A program made the translations under genes and the position numbers. A stretch of 64,000 nucleotides of DNA from Apostichopus japonicus (lineage: Eukaryota > Echinodermata > Holothuroidea > Aspidochirotida > Stichopodidae). The notes beneath the pieces were generated by a model. It was given only the letters and a program-made list of their open reading frames with translations. It had not been told where the DNA came from and searched no databases. The stretch covers positions 15,974,984-16,038,983 of the forward strand of contig NC_092564.1 of NCBI RefSeq assembly GCF_037975245.1. The letters are read 5' to 3'. Position 1 is the first letter of the stretch; each line of letters starts with the position of its first letter. Positions 48,901 to 59,442 of the stretch are shown piece by piece.

Positions 48901-51326
48901 TCAGATTATGCAGAAATTGATATGTACAAATAAGTTGCTCACAATTTAACAAGTTCGGAATTCCTGTTTGATAAGTAATCTGGCCCAGGGTCACATTACC
49001 AGGGTAATGGGTGATTTTGGTCTATTGATCTGTCTTACTTAACACCCAATCTGTTCAGAGATTAGAAACAGCGATCATATTTCTAGCTGTCATTTTTTTG
49101 CTGGTCTCATGTAAGTCTTTAGTTTTATATTAACAGGGAAATGAAATTCAGTCCTTTCTAGATAGATTTTGTATCAGGAAACAGAACAAATATTTTCAAT
49201 GATTTCTCTTTGCTAACAGTGTATCAGCACTGAAAATAATTTGAAAGCAAACACTATAAATCGGCCCAATGTTTTGCATGGTAACCACTATATCATACAG
49301 TTCTCAAGTATGTAGTAACTGATTAAAACAATTTGAATGCAAATGGTAGTCCTGCAAAACTGCACATCCCTCCAGATTTAAGTCTTGGCTTGACAAGAAA
49401 AACCTGCATCAACAGAATGCTGGCCACAAATCATTTGGCGAATACGATTCCTTGAAAAGTTTCATTCCTTATTCTGATATCCACCCATGACAGTAGCAAC
49501 AAGGACCATCTATACAAGAACCATCTATATAAGGACCATCCATATAAGGACCATCTATACAAGGACCATTTATATAAGGACCACTGTATACAAGGACCAT
49601 ATAATACACAGTTCTTATAATGCGCAAATATACACAAAGTCTCTATGCACTGAAAGGCCGGAAAACTTCAAAAGTGAGAAAAGGTGAGTCTTTAAAGCGT
49701 TTTGAACCTGGTTACAGACTGAGCTTCTTTAATTCCAATCGGAAGGCCATTCCAGAGGATAGCAGAAGAGAACTGAAATGAGCGAGAGCCGTATGACTTT
49801 GTGGATCTATACAAGGACCATCTATACAAGGACCATCTATATAAGGACCATATCTAAGGACCATTAATAATAGGACCATCTTTATAAGGACCATCTATAA
49901 AAGGACCATCTATATAAGGACCATCTATACAAGGACCATCTATACAAGGACCATCTATACATGGACCATCTATATAAGGACCATCTATACAAGGACCATA
50001 TATATAAGGACCATCTATACAAGGACCATCTGTATAAGGACCATCTATACAAGGACCATATATATAAGGACCATCTATATAAGGACCATCTGTATAAGGA
50101 CCATCTATCCAAGTAGCTAAATAAGGGCCACACCACCAACCCCCCACCACTACTTTATTGCAAGCATCCCCAATTCATCCCCATGCTGTGACATGTTATT
50201 AAAATGTTGTAAACTGTTATAATACTAGACACAGTGCACCAGACACATGAAATGGTGCAGTACTGTACTTAAAACCTCTCAAGCTGTATGATAATATTCA
50301 AGATTGACTTTTCTTTCCAGCAGAACTTTAATAATAATGTCACAAACTTCTGGTGAAAATGATAATATTACTGACAAGCATTCAATGGATGGTATTAGTC
50401 ACATGAATCAATCCCTACTAAAATAAACCTTAGGATATTTTATTTTCGTATACATCCTTCCTCTTACACTCGACTCACCTCCACTGGCATGCGGCTTGTG
50501 CGGCTCAAACACATCGAACGTTTGAGTTGCACCATCTGACATCACAACACTTCTTCTATTTCCCTGAGGGTTTGGACAATGGAATCTCCCGTATTTAGCG
50601 TACAACACAGTCTGCACGTGCCCACATCTCCCCCATAGATACGTTGGTATGTACCTGTCAAGAAGGCAAGAGGAGAATTGAAAGACTAGCAAAGTTTATG
50701 AAAAAGGTTGGTCACAAGACGAGAGACATTCTCTTAATTATCACTGATCATACCACACCTGAACACGTTTCAGTTAAATGCCTGCATAGATGGTTTTCTT
50801 TACTTTTAATTAAAATACAGTTTCAAAATCTGTGACAAACATTTTTAAAAACTATAAAATAATTTTACTTGCAAAAACCAAAGCTATAAGGTTCATGCTA
50901 CAAGCATATATATTTTGAAATGTTATTATTAATTTACAATACACATTTAGGGCACAACTATATCACCTACAGGAGGACTTTGGCAAAGTTTTATGATAGA
51001 AATTTATACAAATTATCTAATTAATTAAAACTAAAAAGCAGCAGTTAGGCAATAAAATAAAAATTTATACTGGGATGCGGAGATTTTCATTCCTCTTTTA
51101 CAAATCGAAAAATCATTTGACCTCTGAACTATCGTGTTGTGGTTAGCCATTCGTTTCATACTTACGGTTTTTGTAAAATGTCACACACTTGTAGCACACT
51201 CTTGTTAAACTTTGAGTCGACATATTTCAGAAACGGCTTTCCCGGAGGATCTGTTAATTTCAGAAACTTGACTACAACGTAGTAGACGAGTATGAAAGTC
51301 GATGCTATAATTAAAGGGTGGGCCAT
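36658..51326 (-). CDS. ABHD2: ABHD2-type monoacylglycerol lipase (whole gene, 7 coding exons)
   Basis: Exons 51326-51166, 50654-50479, 42954-42787, 39393-39210, 38983-38765, 37741-37672 and 36963-36658 join to 1284 nt, 427 aa (human ABHD2 425 aa). ABHD2 is a membrane-anchored serine hydrolase; in mammals it cleaves 2-arachidonoylglycerol and other esters, and is activated by progesterone in sperm. Visible here: a hydrophobic N-terminal anchor (about 5-21), the diagnostic YIPTYLWGRCGHVQT and MSDGAT.TFD.FEP blocks, ICPGIANSSEKKYI, VLNHIGAL...SPRIFTYG, nucleophile elbow GFSMG with S196, acid D339 in HSEDDFLV, and base H370 in HGGHLGFFEG. The D-to-H spacing of 31 equals that of human D345-H376. 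The symbol is by homology; an ABHD2-like paralogue is possible. All junctions are GT..AG. Intron 2 (7.5 kb) and intron 3 (3.4 kb) are rich in repeats. Confidence 0.95.
37672..37741 (-). CDS. ABHD2: ABHD2 coding exon 6
   Basis: Residues 303-326 (RMVGSPDIMEFYEDCSSVHH...), matching human GYNSLKEYYEEESCMRYL. 70 nt. Acceptor TTTTTTTACAG, donor GTAAGT. Confidence 0.93.
38765..38983 (-). CDS. ABHD2: ABHD2 coding exon 5 (lid region)
   Basis: Residues 230-302 (ALDVLHEWESGRRIYNFMMT...TSLCHIDEHLS). Corresponds to the less conserved human segment around RRFYNFLMADNMKKI. Acceptor CCCCCCACAG after a C-rich tract, donor GTAAGA. Confidence 0.94.
39210..39393 (-). CDS. ABHD2: ABHD2 coding exon 4 (nucleophile elbow)
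   Basis: Residues 169-229. TLISIGFSMGANIVVKYLGE carries the catalytic Ser196; CALSVCQGYD follows. Acceptor TTTCCTAG, donor GTAAGA. Confidence 0.96.
40565..40735. repeat. Interspersed repeat family R1, copy 2 (partial)
   Basis: CTCCAAAAAATGTAGC, ATGACTGATAGGTACACTTTA, CTTTGGTCCAGT and GGATCATAGGCCTACC follow the order seen at 7.85 kb and 56.0 kb. Confidence 0.55.
40732..40999. repeat. 52-bp tandem repeat, about five units
   Basis: TTGCAA.ACATCTA.A.AAC marks units at about 40733, 40784, 40837, 40890, 40943 and 40994 (spacing 51-53). Alternating subtypes (TATAAAACTTGTAG and TACAGAACCTGTACAG) suggest older pairwise duplication. Confidence 0.9.
42085..42410. repeat. Diverged tandem pair of about 165 bp
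   Basis: The blocks AGTGTTAA, the TAGA.TGAAAGTGCTA / TAGAACGAGAGTGCTA motif and GAAGTAA.T occur in the same order at about 42085-42225 and 42265-42400. Notably richer in G and C than the rest of intron 3. Confidence 0.6.
42787..42954 (-). CDS. ABHD2: ABHD2 coding exon 3
   Basis: Residues 113-168 (DITLCICPGIANSSEKKYIK...ITSPRIFTY), opening the hydrolase core. Acceptor TTCTCACTAG, donor GTAAGT. One arm of a large inverted repeat begins about 10 nt beyond this donor. Confidence 0.96.
43866..44249. mobile_element. 368-bp non-autonomous hAT-like element (43874-44241) with target duplications
   Basis: Ends CAAGGGCGTAGGAA and TTCCTACGCCACTG form an inverted repeat (12 of 14). They are flanked by ATGCTAGT (43866-43873) and ATGCTAGA (44242-44249), an 8-bp duplication with one change. 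The interior has poly-G/poly-C stretches near both ends and a partial internal duplication (AATTGCATCT.AGGCCA at 44031 and 44107). Short frames inside are not coding. It lies in ABHD2 intron 2. Confidence 0.88.
44250..47580. other. ABHD2 intron 2, central part
   Basis: No exon or recognised gene. A 14-15-bp tandem (ATTGCCATGGGAAA) lies at about 45653-45690. Related segments with GTAGATG.GAAGTGCA and GAGACAGGTAAG at 45498-45545 and 47156-47195 look like two copies of an unnamed repeat. Confidence 0.45.
47584..47660 (+). repeat. tRNA-like SINE head or tRNA pseudogene
   Basis: An A-box-like TAATTCAGCTGG is followed by GTAGGGTGCCAGGCTGG and, 31 nt later, a B-box-like AGTTCATATCCC; spacing and total length (about 75 nt) fit a tRNA-derived RNA polymerase III promoter. 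The acceptor arms pair poorly, so a functional tRNA is unlikely. Confidence 0.5.
47661..49498. other. ABHD2 intron 2, part before the minisatellite
   Basis: AT-rich, no exon or recognised repeat beyond the tRNA-like unit to its left. Confidence 0.45.
49499..50116. repeat. 15-bp minisatellite (AAGGACCATCTATAC) in two blocks
   Basis: Block 1 (about 49499-49603, seven units) and block 2 (about 49805-50116, some twenty units) consist of GGACCATCTATA-type 15-mers with C/T variation, separated by 200 bp of unrelated sequence. Since 15 is divisible by three, several frames stay open on both strands (for example repeating RWSLY); these are artefacts. It lies 360 bp from ABHD2 exon 2, inside intron 2. 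Confidence 0.95.
50479..50654 (-). CDS. ABHD2: ABHD2 coding exon 2
   Basis: Residues 54-112: YIPTYLWGRCGHVQTVLY and SVVMSDGATQTFDVFEP, the best-conserved N-terminal family signatures. Acceptor CTTGACAG, donor GTGAGT. Confidence 0.96.
51166..51326 (-). CDS. ABHD2: ABHD2 coding exon 1
   Basis: Residues 1-53 plus two bases. The ATG context ACCATGG is near ideal. MAHPLIIASTFILVYYVVV forms the membrane anchor. Donor GTAAGT. Confidence 0.88.
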
Positions 51327-51437
51327 GGTCGTTAGCCTTGCTCATTAGCCTTGCTCGTGGGGACCAACTTCTTCAGATCTGCTCAACAGCTGACTGACAT
51401 GTAAACTTCACTCTCAAAGATAATCCTGTGGCTCAAC
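51327..51437 (-). other. ABHD2 5' UTR part of first coding exon, with two upstream ATGs
   Basis: A TTTTTTTGACAG acceptor ends at 51438, so this exon starts at 51437 and at least one non-coding exon lies upstream. Two uATGs are present: one at 51400 opens a five-codon uORF ending in TGA; one at 51345 is 19 nt before the main ATG, out of frame, and overlaps it. A 15-bp direct repeat (ATTAGCCTTGCTC) lies here too. Confidence 0.6.
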
Positions 51438-52124
51438 CTGTCAAAAAAATTATAATAATGTATTAAGAATTCTTGTGGTATTGCTTGGAAAGTCTAGATT
51501 GAAAGTACTGGGAAATTAATATTCACTGACAGTTGCATCGATTGCAGGGCACTTCACAAGCAACCGCTAAATGGCAGGAACTCCTAGATTTTTTCAGCCT
51601 TTCACAAGGTCATAGAATCACTTATAAAAACCAATTAAACAGGGGAAAGTGCACGACAGAAAAAAAGTTATCTTTGCTGTGCATTTTAGAAGACTGACAA
51701 AATTGTAGAAAAATGGCTGACGGACATATCCCTGTGAGTTATTTTTATTCATGGCAAGGAATCCCTAGCATACACTTTAAAAAGGATGGCGAGTCGATTC
51801 AGGAAGGAAATGTCGTACTTGTTTAAAATGCAGTAACACATCTTGGAATATAGTACTGTACCTTTCAGGGAAAGGATGTTTACAGAGGGAGGCTATCATC
51901 AGGGATATTGCAAAAGTACACATTTAATCCATTTGAATATGTACATCATTGTGCACATCATTTGACCATTCCAATGGAAACATTATTTTGTTCTTCTGTG
52001 GGATCCTTGTTTGTAAATTCAACATTATTGAAAGGAGCAAAGAACCCTTTTCCAAAAGAGTAGTGTGGAAGATATCCCAGTACTGCAAATTAACTATATG
52101 GTGATAAGTATATATATCAGAGCC
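51438..52124. other. Upstream of the first ABHD2 coding exon
   Basis: Presumed 5' UTR intron of ABHD2. No gene, RNA or repeat recognised. Confidence 0.4.
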
Positions 52125-52545
52125 ATTGCCAATTTTTAATGGTCAGTCGGTCATCCGATATTACCAAATTTCTGTTCGGACAACCGAAATCAGCTGTGGA
52201 GGTTGTCTCACAGATTGTTCTGATTGCTTTACTTCGGTGTCATATTGCATCGTAACTAAATACTCCCAAATAGGTAAAATCATAATTTGGATATCACCTC
52301 CAAATCTGCTGTTCTATTTCAGCAACCTAAACATCTCTCCTACAGTGTACAGACGACTGGTCGATGTTATTTTGCTACAGTTTTTCGGACATCCAAATTT
52401 GCTGTTCAGACAATGGAGACTAAGACTTGGTTGTCGTTCAAAGGGCAGGCAGAAGAAAATCCCAATTCAAAGATTAACTTTCATTTCCTCATTGCGTAAA
52501 CAACTTTGGCCTTTGTGGTTTACCTTTAGACACTGTTTGTTATAT
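52125..52545. repeat. Interspersed repeat family R1, copy 3
   Basis: Shares CATCTCTCCTACAGT, CAAATTTGCTGTTC and GTTCGGACAACC words in order with the copy at 54.0 kb. A 142-codon open frame across it has no family features and is taken as chance. Confidence 0.6.
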
Positions 52546-52854
52546 TCTACATAAAGCATTCCAACATCACTGGAATTATACCATGAACCTGGCATGACAA
52601 GGCAAGTGTTGATAAATTACAGTAAAGGATAGTCTTCATAATGGGGAGATTTATCAAGTCAGCTGTACCATTGCAAAGTAAGCAAACACCAAACACCAAG
52701 TACTGTGAACTCTGCATAGAATAATGTACTGTACTTGGTACAAAGTTGGTAGGATGAATACTTGTCAATCATAACTGTTTGGGGATCTTTTTATAATTGA
52801 CTGAATGAAAGGAGTTAGTTTACAGTACCAATATATCATTGTATATATATTATT

Positions 52855-53242
52855 ATACAACACCTTATTATATTCCGGCCTTTGATTGGTCAATTGCTCG
52901 TCGATTGCCTGCAAAATCCGCTCTATTGCACTCTATGAAATAGAACCATGTGTTATACTTTTTTTATAGCACTTTTTTCAATGGTAAGAGAGCAGAGAAA
53001 CCTGTCTGTTCAAAACAATCTGTTGCATGAGTGCATTTTACATCCAATTATATCTAAATTTGAAGGTGTTGTATCAAACAAATAATTAATGGTTTTCATT
53101 CGTGCAATAGTGCAAGTATTTCATTTGTTGAAAGATGTAATTTGTTCCATTCAACTCGGCTGCGCCTCGTTGAATGGAACATTCCATCTTACAACTCATG
53201 AAATATTTGCACTATTGCACTCATAACCATTCATTATTTGTA
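52855..53242. repeat. Two adjacent foldback/TIR elements
   Basis: ACAACACCTT at 52858 is mirrored by AAGGTGTTGT at about 53065, delimiting a short element. Next to it, 53078-53150 folds on 53168-53242: CAAATAATTAATGG with CCATTCATTATTTG, GCAATAGTGCAA with TTGCACTATTGC, and GTTCCATTCAAC with GTTGAATGGAAC, around a CGGCTGCGCC loop. A miniature foldback transposon is likely. Confidence 0.85.
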
Positions 53243-53984
53243 TATTAACTACCTGTACCTACATATAAACTGTGTAATATCCTATTGAATAACAATAGTA
53301 CTGTACCTGAGCAGTAACCCCCAATAGCAAGAAGTTCAACCATTGTAACAATGTTCCTTGTTGTAGGAACATTTAATTAAGAAGAGAAGTACCGACTGCT
53401 AAAGACAGAAATCATCGATTTCATTTTAATTAAATGGCATCAAAACGAAGGATGTTGTCTATTTGAAGACACTTGATATGGGAAGCTTGAACACATCAAA
53501 GAGACATATTTTCAATATTATTGAGTGACTTTGAGGAGGAATTTATTGATTAAGGTATCTGCATGATTGATTTGTCAGGACATTTAAGTCTAAAGTGAGT
53601 TTATGTTTTGCCTTTGACACTGGAATACATTTTTGGAGCTAAGAGCTTCAATGTAATGAAAAAAATGAAAAATGAAAATAATGAAAAAATATGACTGAAT
53701 AAAGGTTTTTGTATTTGAAAACATTTTTTTGAGGTATTTTGTGAGAATAAAATCACCTCTCAAGCTACTATGTACACTATATATGAAACCTTCATTACTC
53801 CCTTTAGGATTGAACAAAAGCTCTCATGACTCCTTAAACTTTAATGTCTCTACTTTATGTGGCAGTTATAGATGGATTATAATTTGGCCATCAAAGTTGG
53901 CTAAGACACAATTTATAACAGACAGAAATTCCATCTTTACTCTAGACAAGGTAAAGAAATAATAAAGGCAAATATTTAATGGCG
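53243..53984. other. Non-coding stretch
   Basis: AT-rich; nothing recognised. Confidence 0.45.
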
Positions 53985-54275
53985 CGTCCACAGTGGTCAG
54001 TCCGAGATGACCAAAGTTCTGTTCGGACGACTTTTCTTTGTGACATTAAATTCAGATTCATTAACAAAAATAGTGGTATCTCTATACAGCCAAACCAACA
54101 CATCTCTCCTACAGTCTACAGTACATATTGATCATTTTTACCTTTTTTACCATAACACCAAATTTGCTGTTTGGACAACAAAACAGGAGCAAACTTGCCC
54201 GTTTAATTCTGGCCAAACCAGTTTGTTTTCAGAACATATGCAGTAGAATGCTGCCTTTTGTGTTGGGTTGCATTC
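53985..54275. repeat. Interspersed repeat family R1, copy 4
   Basis: TTCTGTTCGGACGAC, CATCTCTCCTACAGT and CAAATTTGCTGTTTGGACAA match copy 3 in order; the ends are unclear. Confidence 0.6.
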
Positions 54276-54671
54276 CTTGTGCTACTCAGACCAAATCCCT
54301 GAATCTAAACACTGCATCCATTTGGTTGCCCCCATTAAAAGAGCGATTTTAATCGTCCACACCAATGCAGAACATTTTCAGTCTTTCCAAATTTTAATTT
54401 GTTGTTTCACTGGTTAACTTGAAAACCTTCAATACAGTTTTTTTAACTTTTTAATTCATGACTCCTATAACTGTTACTTTTTTCAATATAACTGAATATT
54501 CAAGTTTACTTTGTCACAATCATCCTTCTTAAAGAGATTCTAGAGTGACCAGCGATGCTAAACTCGTAGGCATCAACTTCTTCAATATTGGTAATGCAGG
54601 CATGCAACCGCAGCTTTGAGAGTATAAATCTGTTTAATTTAATACATGTTTAATTTAATACATTTTTTTTT

Positions 54672-54790
54672 TTTTTTAGCCTTTGAAGAAGATCCTGCTA
54701 GGATCAAACATCAGGCCAACTTACTTTTACACATTCTCCTACACAGGCTCTCTGGTGGATAAGCAGTTTGCTAACAGTTTTATTTTATTC
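54672..54790 (+). mobile_element. Penelope-like fragment with decayed hammerhead-like core, copy A
   Basis: CTTTGAAGAAGATCCTGCTA followed by GGATCAAACATCAGGCCAA and CACAGGCTCTCTGGTGGATA matches copy B at 59495-59612. The GATCC..GGATC stem and the A-A-A-C after it resemble hammerhead stem II and core, but the invariant G of GAAAC is lost. A long T run precedes it. Confidence 0.55.
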
Positions 54791-55984
54791 TAATTTAATA
54801 CATGATAACAAGCGTTCAGCGAATATCCTCATATCCTCAAGGCATATTCATTTATTATTCTATTAAACCTACCATTGATACTGACAATCTCAAAACAGTT
54901 ACCCTGAATACAGCCGACAAAATTTAAAAAAAAACATCCCCTTCCCCACAAACTCCACCCCCCCCCCCAAGAAAAAGACAAAAAAGCAAAGATTGTTGTG
55001 ATAAAAGACACCGACAGGAATAAAAGTTGAAAAAATAGAAAAATAAAATAAGTTAACAATTAAAATTTAAAAATTACAATCATGGTTCCTATATTAAACT
55101 ACTATATGTGAGGACTTAAGAGACGGACTATACTTCTAGATAACTTTATCATGATCCTACAGTACCTTTAATAACAGAGTTAATCTGTGGCAAATTTCAT
55201 ACAAAGTATGTCATAGCCTCACTCACATCGGAGGAGTGCACGAGGTGGGATTTTTGTTGCTACATGTTCTTTGTTTTAAGTAAGTGCAATTCATCGCCCC
55301 ATTTGTGCTGGTTAAATAAATATGTGTACAGTGCTAGAACTCACATGTTATCATACTAATAGATCTTTGGAAACAAAACTTTGTTTTCTACAGTCAATGA
55401 GAAGATAAACTTTGATCGTTATGGGCTTGGCCAAATTACGTTAATCAGCATCCGGCTTTCCAAAAAATCTAATTATAAATATTTATCAAATTTCTAATCG
55501 CAGTAATTATCCTACTTCCCAGAATGCATTAAAACACTAAGATATATGAGCTGAAGTCCATATTTAGGAGCCTTCACAATCTGATTAATTGTTCTATGTA
55601 TAATACAGTAATACAGACAAATGACAAACCTCCAGTGTTCAAAACAAGCTCAAATAAATAAAACAAGTTGGTTCAAAGCAAACCAAAGCAATGCTGTAAA
55701 TTATTACTGAGGATTAAAGAATCTTTGAGTTTTGCCACAATCTGACAAAGCTTATTCAAAATAAAATTAAACTCTTAGTGAATGTGTAAAAGTAAGTTGG
55801 CATGATCTATTTTACTTTTTAGCTTATTCAAACTAGAGTACAAAAGAGACTTTTTGTTTTTTAAAGGTTACATATTTTTTATAATTCAAGTAGAGTTTGG
55901 TTTCCATAACTGTAAATCATAATTTTGTTTGTTAGTCCTTGATATTGTTTAGAACATTTTAATTTACAACTATACCAATATGAA
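54791..55984. other. Non-coding stretch
   Basis: No gene or recognised repeat. A C-run lies at 54957-54968. Confidence 0.45.
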
Positions 55985-56280
55985 AATGGATAAGTCACTC
56001 AAGACACACCAGCTTTGGGCCAGTAAAGCTCCCCTTAAGGATGGTTCATAGGCCTACCACTAGTTTTGTTTTATTTCAGTATCTCCAAAGTGATGAAGGA
56101 TGATAAGTACTAATTAATCATGTTACCTATTTGGGGGTACTGTACCAAGTTACAAAATATGAATTTGTTGTAAACATCTAGTTGTCGGCCGCAGGACGAT
56201 CTCCAAAGCTGGGTTTGGGTCATCTCGAACGATTGGACGTACCTCAGATGTCGTCCATCGTACTTATAAGTCTTTCTTAT
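55985..56280. repeat. Interspersed repeat family R1, copy 5
   Basis: CTTTGGGCCAGTAAA, GGTTCATAGGCCTACCACTA, TTTTATTTCAGTATCTCC, AAAGTGATGAAGGATGATA and GATCTCCAAAGCTG match copy 1 (7.9-8.1 kb) closely and in the same order. Confidence 0.75.
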
Positions 56281-56714
56281 TTAATTATACCGAAATGAAA
56301 ATAGCCAATTCACTCAAGACCCACCATTCTCCTATTCTAAGTTTTCTGCATGGTTTCCCCACAGATCTAACTTTCTGGTTACCAAGACCACAGTCCAAAA
56401 CTTATTCTTATTGATGATGTCACAAGTCAATTGATTGCCAAAATCCAATAACCTTCCGTATAGATCAATCCATTTCCCCCATCACTAAGCTATTGGTCTA
56501 GATAAGCCCCTTTCTTGATGAAATACCTTCCCTTTGTCATCTTCAATTGTAGTGCAATAATAGCTTCATGGCTGAATAAACTACAGTACCCTGTGAGAGG
56601 GCAGGAGTCAATGTTGCAATGTAACTAGGTGGTTATTGAGGTTATTTGCCATTCTTTGTATTATTAGTACTACGGCATGTACATAAGTCCCCAAGTCTTC
56701 TCTATACTGTTATA

Positions 56715-58554
56715 TTTGTAACTAGTGTTGCTACGATAATCGTTTTCAATATCAGTATCGGCCGATATTTGCAATATCGGCAGCATATCGGTATCGGTAA
56801 AATTTTGCCTAATTGCCGATAACAGCAAACCGATATTGAACTTTTCTTTTTAACAGCAGAGCTACTTCTTTATACTTGCAATGATTTGTTAATCTGTCCA
56901 AGACGATCCATTTCTTTAGCGTCAGACAAACTCAGATTCATTTTCGATTAATATCCATGTAGACCTGACCCTCCGTAACCTCTAAAAACACGTCTACGGC
57001 GCGCGAATATAACCAATGACCTTCGTTCCTGAACCTTGGCCTACACACAGCATTAGTGCAGCATACATACACTGTACTAACCATTCAACTTCCCAAAGGC
57101 CTCTGTGAAAACCTTGAACATGATGCATAACTGCACAGTTCAGCAGTGTTGGAAAACCTTGTTCAATTTTCGCGAACACACTGCCGATTTCCCGCCTGTG
57201 TTCGCCAAGCGAACACGCCGAGCATGCGTAGCGTGCGAGCATAAAGGCGTGGTGTCCAGGGGCCCGCCTTAGGGCCTTGGTGGGGTCATGGGGTAGAACC
57301 CCTCGTGGGAAAATTTTGGCATTTTTTTGCGTGTCTGGCGATGAAAATATTCGCAGTTGCGGATGCAAAATACTGACAACTTTTTTATTTAAATTGTCAC
57401 GAAACTGATGAAAATTTTAAAATGACAAGTTAGAGTAGCTATATTATGTTATAAAATGAAACAAGATTTAATCTGTGTTTCAATCTTTAAAAAGTGCACC
57501 TTACAAAACCTCCGATGTTATGAAACAAGCAACGTTCAGCAAAGCCCTGTTTCTAGACTGCCTAACAATGACTAGCGTGCACTATGCGTACATTTTTACA
57601 ACTGCAATGTTTAACCGTATACTCAACTACCACGGTACATGTGCTATGAATTTTCCCAGGTACCTTCCCACACAACTGTGAGCTCATCCCCCGTGTAACA
57701 CCTGTTTGTTAACATTTTTTGGCACGTTGCCAGGGAACTTTTTAGTTACGTGAGATCCGTAACCGCCGAGGTGGATAGGCTATTTGCTATACACTTAAGT
57801 ATGGTAGGATATAATTTTTTCCGTATTTTTGGAAATTCTAGAAAATACTTTCTTTTTCCCCCGCTTAACAACAGATTTGGTCTTACGGTATAATCATAAA
57901 TGGATGCACTAGAGCCTTGTTTACATGACATTAGTTGCATTTAGTACGATATGCCAGTTTTGCGTGAATTTTTCGAAAGTGTTTTGCTCGATCTTTCGTA
58001 ATATTTGAAAGGTGTACCACCTTACTTTCCGTACACAATTGGTCATTTCTCTACTGATTTTCAGTTTTTTTCTCTATTCGGTCAAGTGAATAAGTTGTAC
58101 ATTGAGTATAAACTCAATAAATGTTAACTTTTACATTGTGATCGACAGTTCGAACCTAATTAAGATGCAATTTTGCAAGCATACGTTAACACTGTAGCTA
58201 CTTGTAAGTCTTTACGATGTTAAGGCTCACATTTACTGCGTCCATTTTATTATCGTGTGCAGCGCTGCAGTGAAAAAGATTCTGGTTGGATTTCAATTAC
58301 CATTTTCTTTTTCAAAATCAGGAAAAAAGTCATTCTTTTCATCTTAGGACAAAAGGAAAACAAAACACCATATTTTGTTGTTTACTTGAAGATTTATTTG
58401 TGAATGTATGCATGACTAAAAAGTAAGATTTTGCCTTTATTTTGTCTGTTAAAAAATATCGGTATCGTATCGGTATCGGATCGATATTGGGATGATAATA
58501 TCGGATATCGGCCAAAACCGATATTGGTAATATCGGCGCAACACTATTTGTAAC
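56715..58554. mobile_element. 1.8-kb non-autonomous hAT-like element (56723-58546) with perfect target duplications
   Basis: TTTGTAAC at 56715-56722 and 58547-58554 flank ends TAGTGTTGC and GCAACACTA, a perfect 9-bp inverted repeat. Both subterminal zones are packed with ATATCGG/CCGATAT words (56755-56840 and 58450-58535), typical of transposase-binding arrays in hAT elements. The interior has no transposase frame; a 124-codon minus-strand frame at 56994-57368 lies in an unusually GC-rich patch (about 57160-57300) that may be another insertion. Confidence 0.9.
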
Positions 58555-59442
58555 AATAGTTGCAATAAAGTTGCATTAGATTGTTATTGAGGTTTCTGTG
58601 ATACTTGACTATGTTCTCAACCATTAACTTATTCTCCCCCCCCCCTTTTCCATCCCCCTTAGAGGAGAATTTGCAATAACTGTCCCAAAGCAAGGTAGTT
58701 TATTTCAAATAATAATCTAAAAATTAAAGTTACAAAATTTCCCAATTTGCCTTTTTACATAGCATTTGGAAGGTAATAAATACAACAAAATGTTGAGATA
58801 TTAAAGGAACTTGTTTATAACTTGGAAAAATATCTTGGAGGCCTATGGTGACATTAAGATGCTGTCAAAGTGTTAACATCTTTTGCCCCAATTTTGCTGC
58901 AGTTCATCAGTTCACTTCACTGCAAAATGCTGAAATGGTAACATTCTGATACGAGCTATAATCAATAATATGGTGGCAAAATATTGATTTCACAAGATTT
59001 ATTAAATGAACACTTTATCATTTTGCTGTAAAATGTTGAAAGGATGACATTCTAATATCAGCGTAATTAATCATTTTGTTGCAAAACACAAGATACTGCA
59101 AGTTGGTTAAACAATTTTTAAGTGAAATATGTAAGCATAAATATTATATTGCAGTGCTTATTAGCAGCAAACACAGTATTACTGAGCTGCTCATATAAGC
59201 GTGTATAGTTAACTGAAGTGTGTTGTAAATTCGGTAAAAAGTTAATTTTAGCCAGTAGACATTTTTGAAGCCACTGGACGTTTTAGCTAGTAGCTAAACT
59301 TGTGAAACTATAGACCTGTCTACATTAAGGCATAACTATTTTATGATTGCCTGTACTCTGTTAACCTAATGTCCTTCATTAAGGTCAATGACAGGCCATT
59401 TGGAAAAATTATCTTAGCTAATATTATTCTATGTTAAAGTAA
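58555..59442. other. Non-coding stretch
   Basis: AT-rich, no gene recognised. CTGCAAAATG.TGAAA words recur three times between 58900 and 59060 (TTTTGCTG..GTTGAAAGGATGACATTCT-like), a faint diverged repeat. Confidence 0.4.

Noticed and set aside
49854..50150. 98-aa and 85-aa repeat proteins (DGPYI and RWSLY repeats) on the minus strand
   Set aside because: Produced by a 15-bp minisatellite whose unit is a multiple of three; located in an intron, with no start context or family support.
52126..52554. 142-codon plus-strand frame
   Set aside because: Falls across a diverged interspersed repeat also present at 54.0 kb in a different frame; no protein family features.
56994..57368. 124-codon minus-strand frame inside a hAT-like element, considered as a transposase remnant
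   Set aside because: No hAT dimerisation or catalytic motifs; composition follows the local GC-rich patch.
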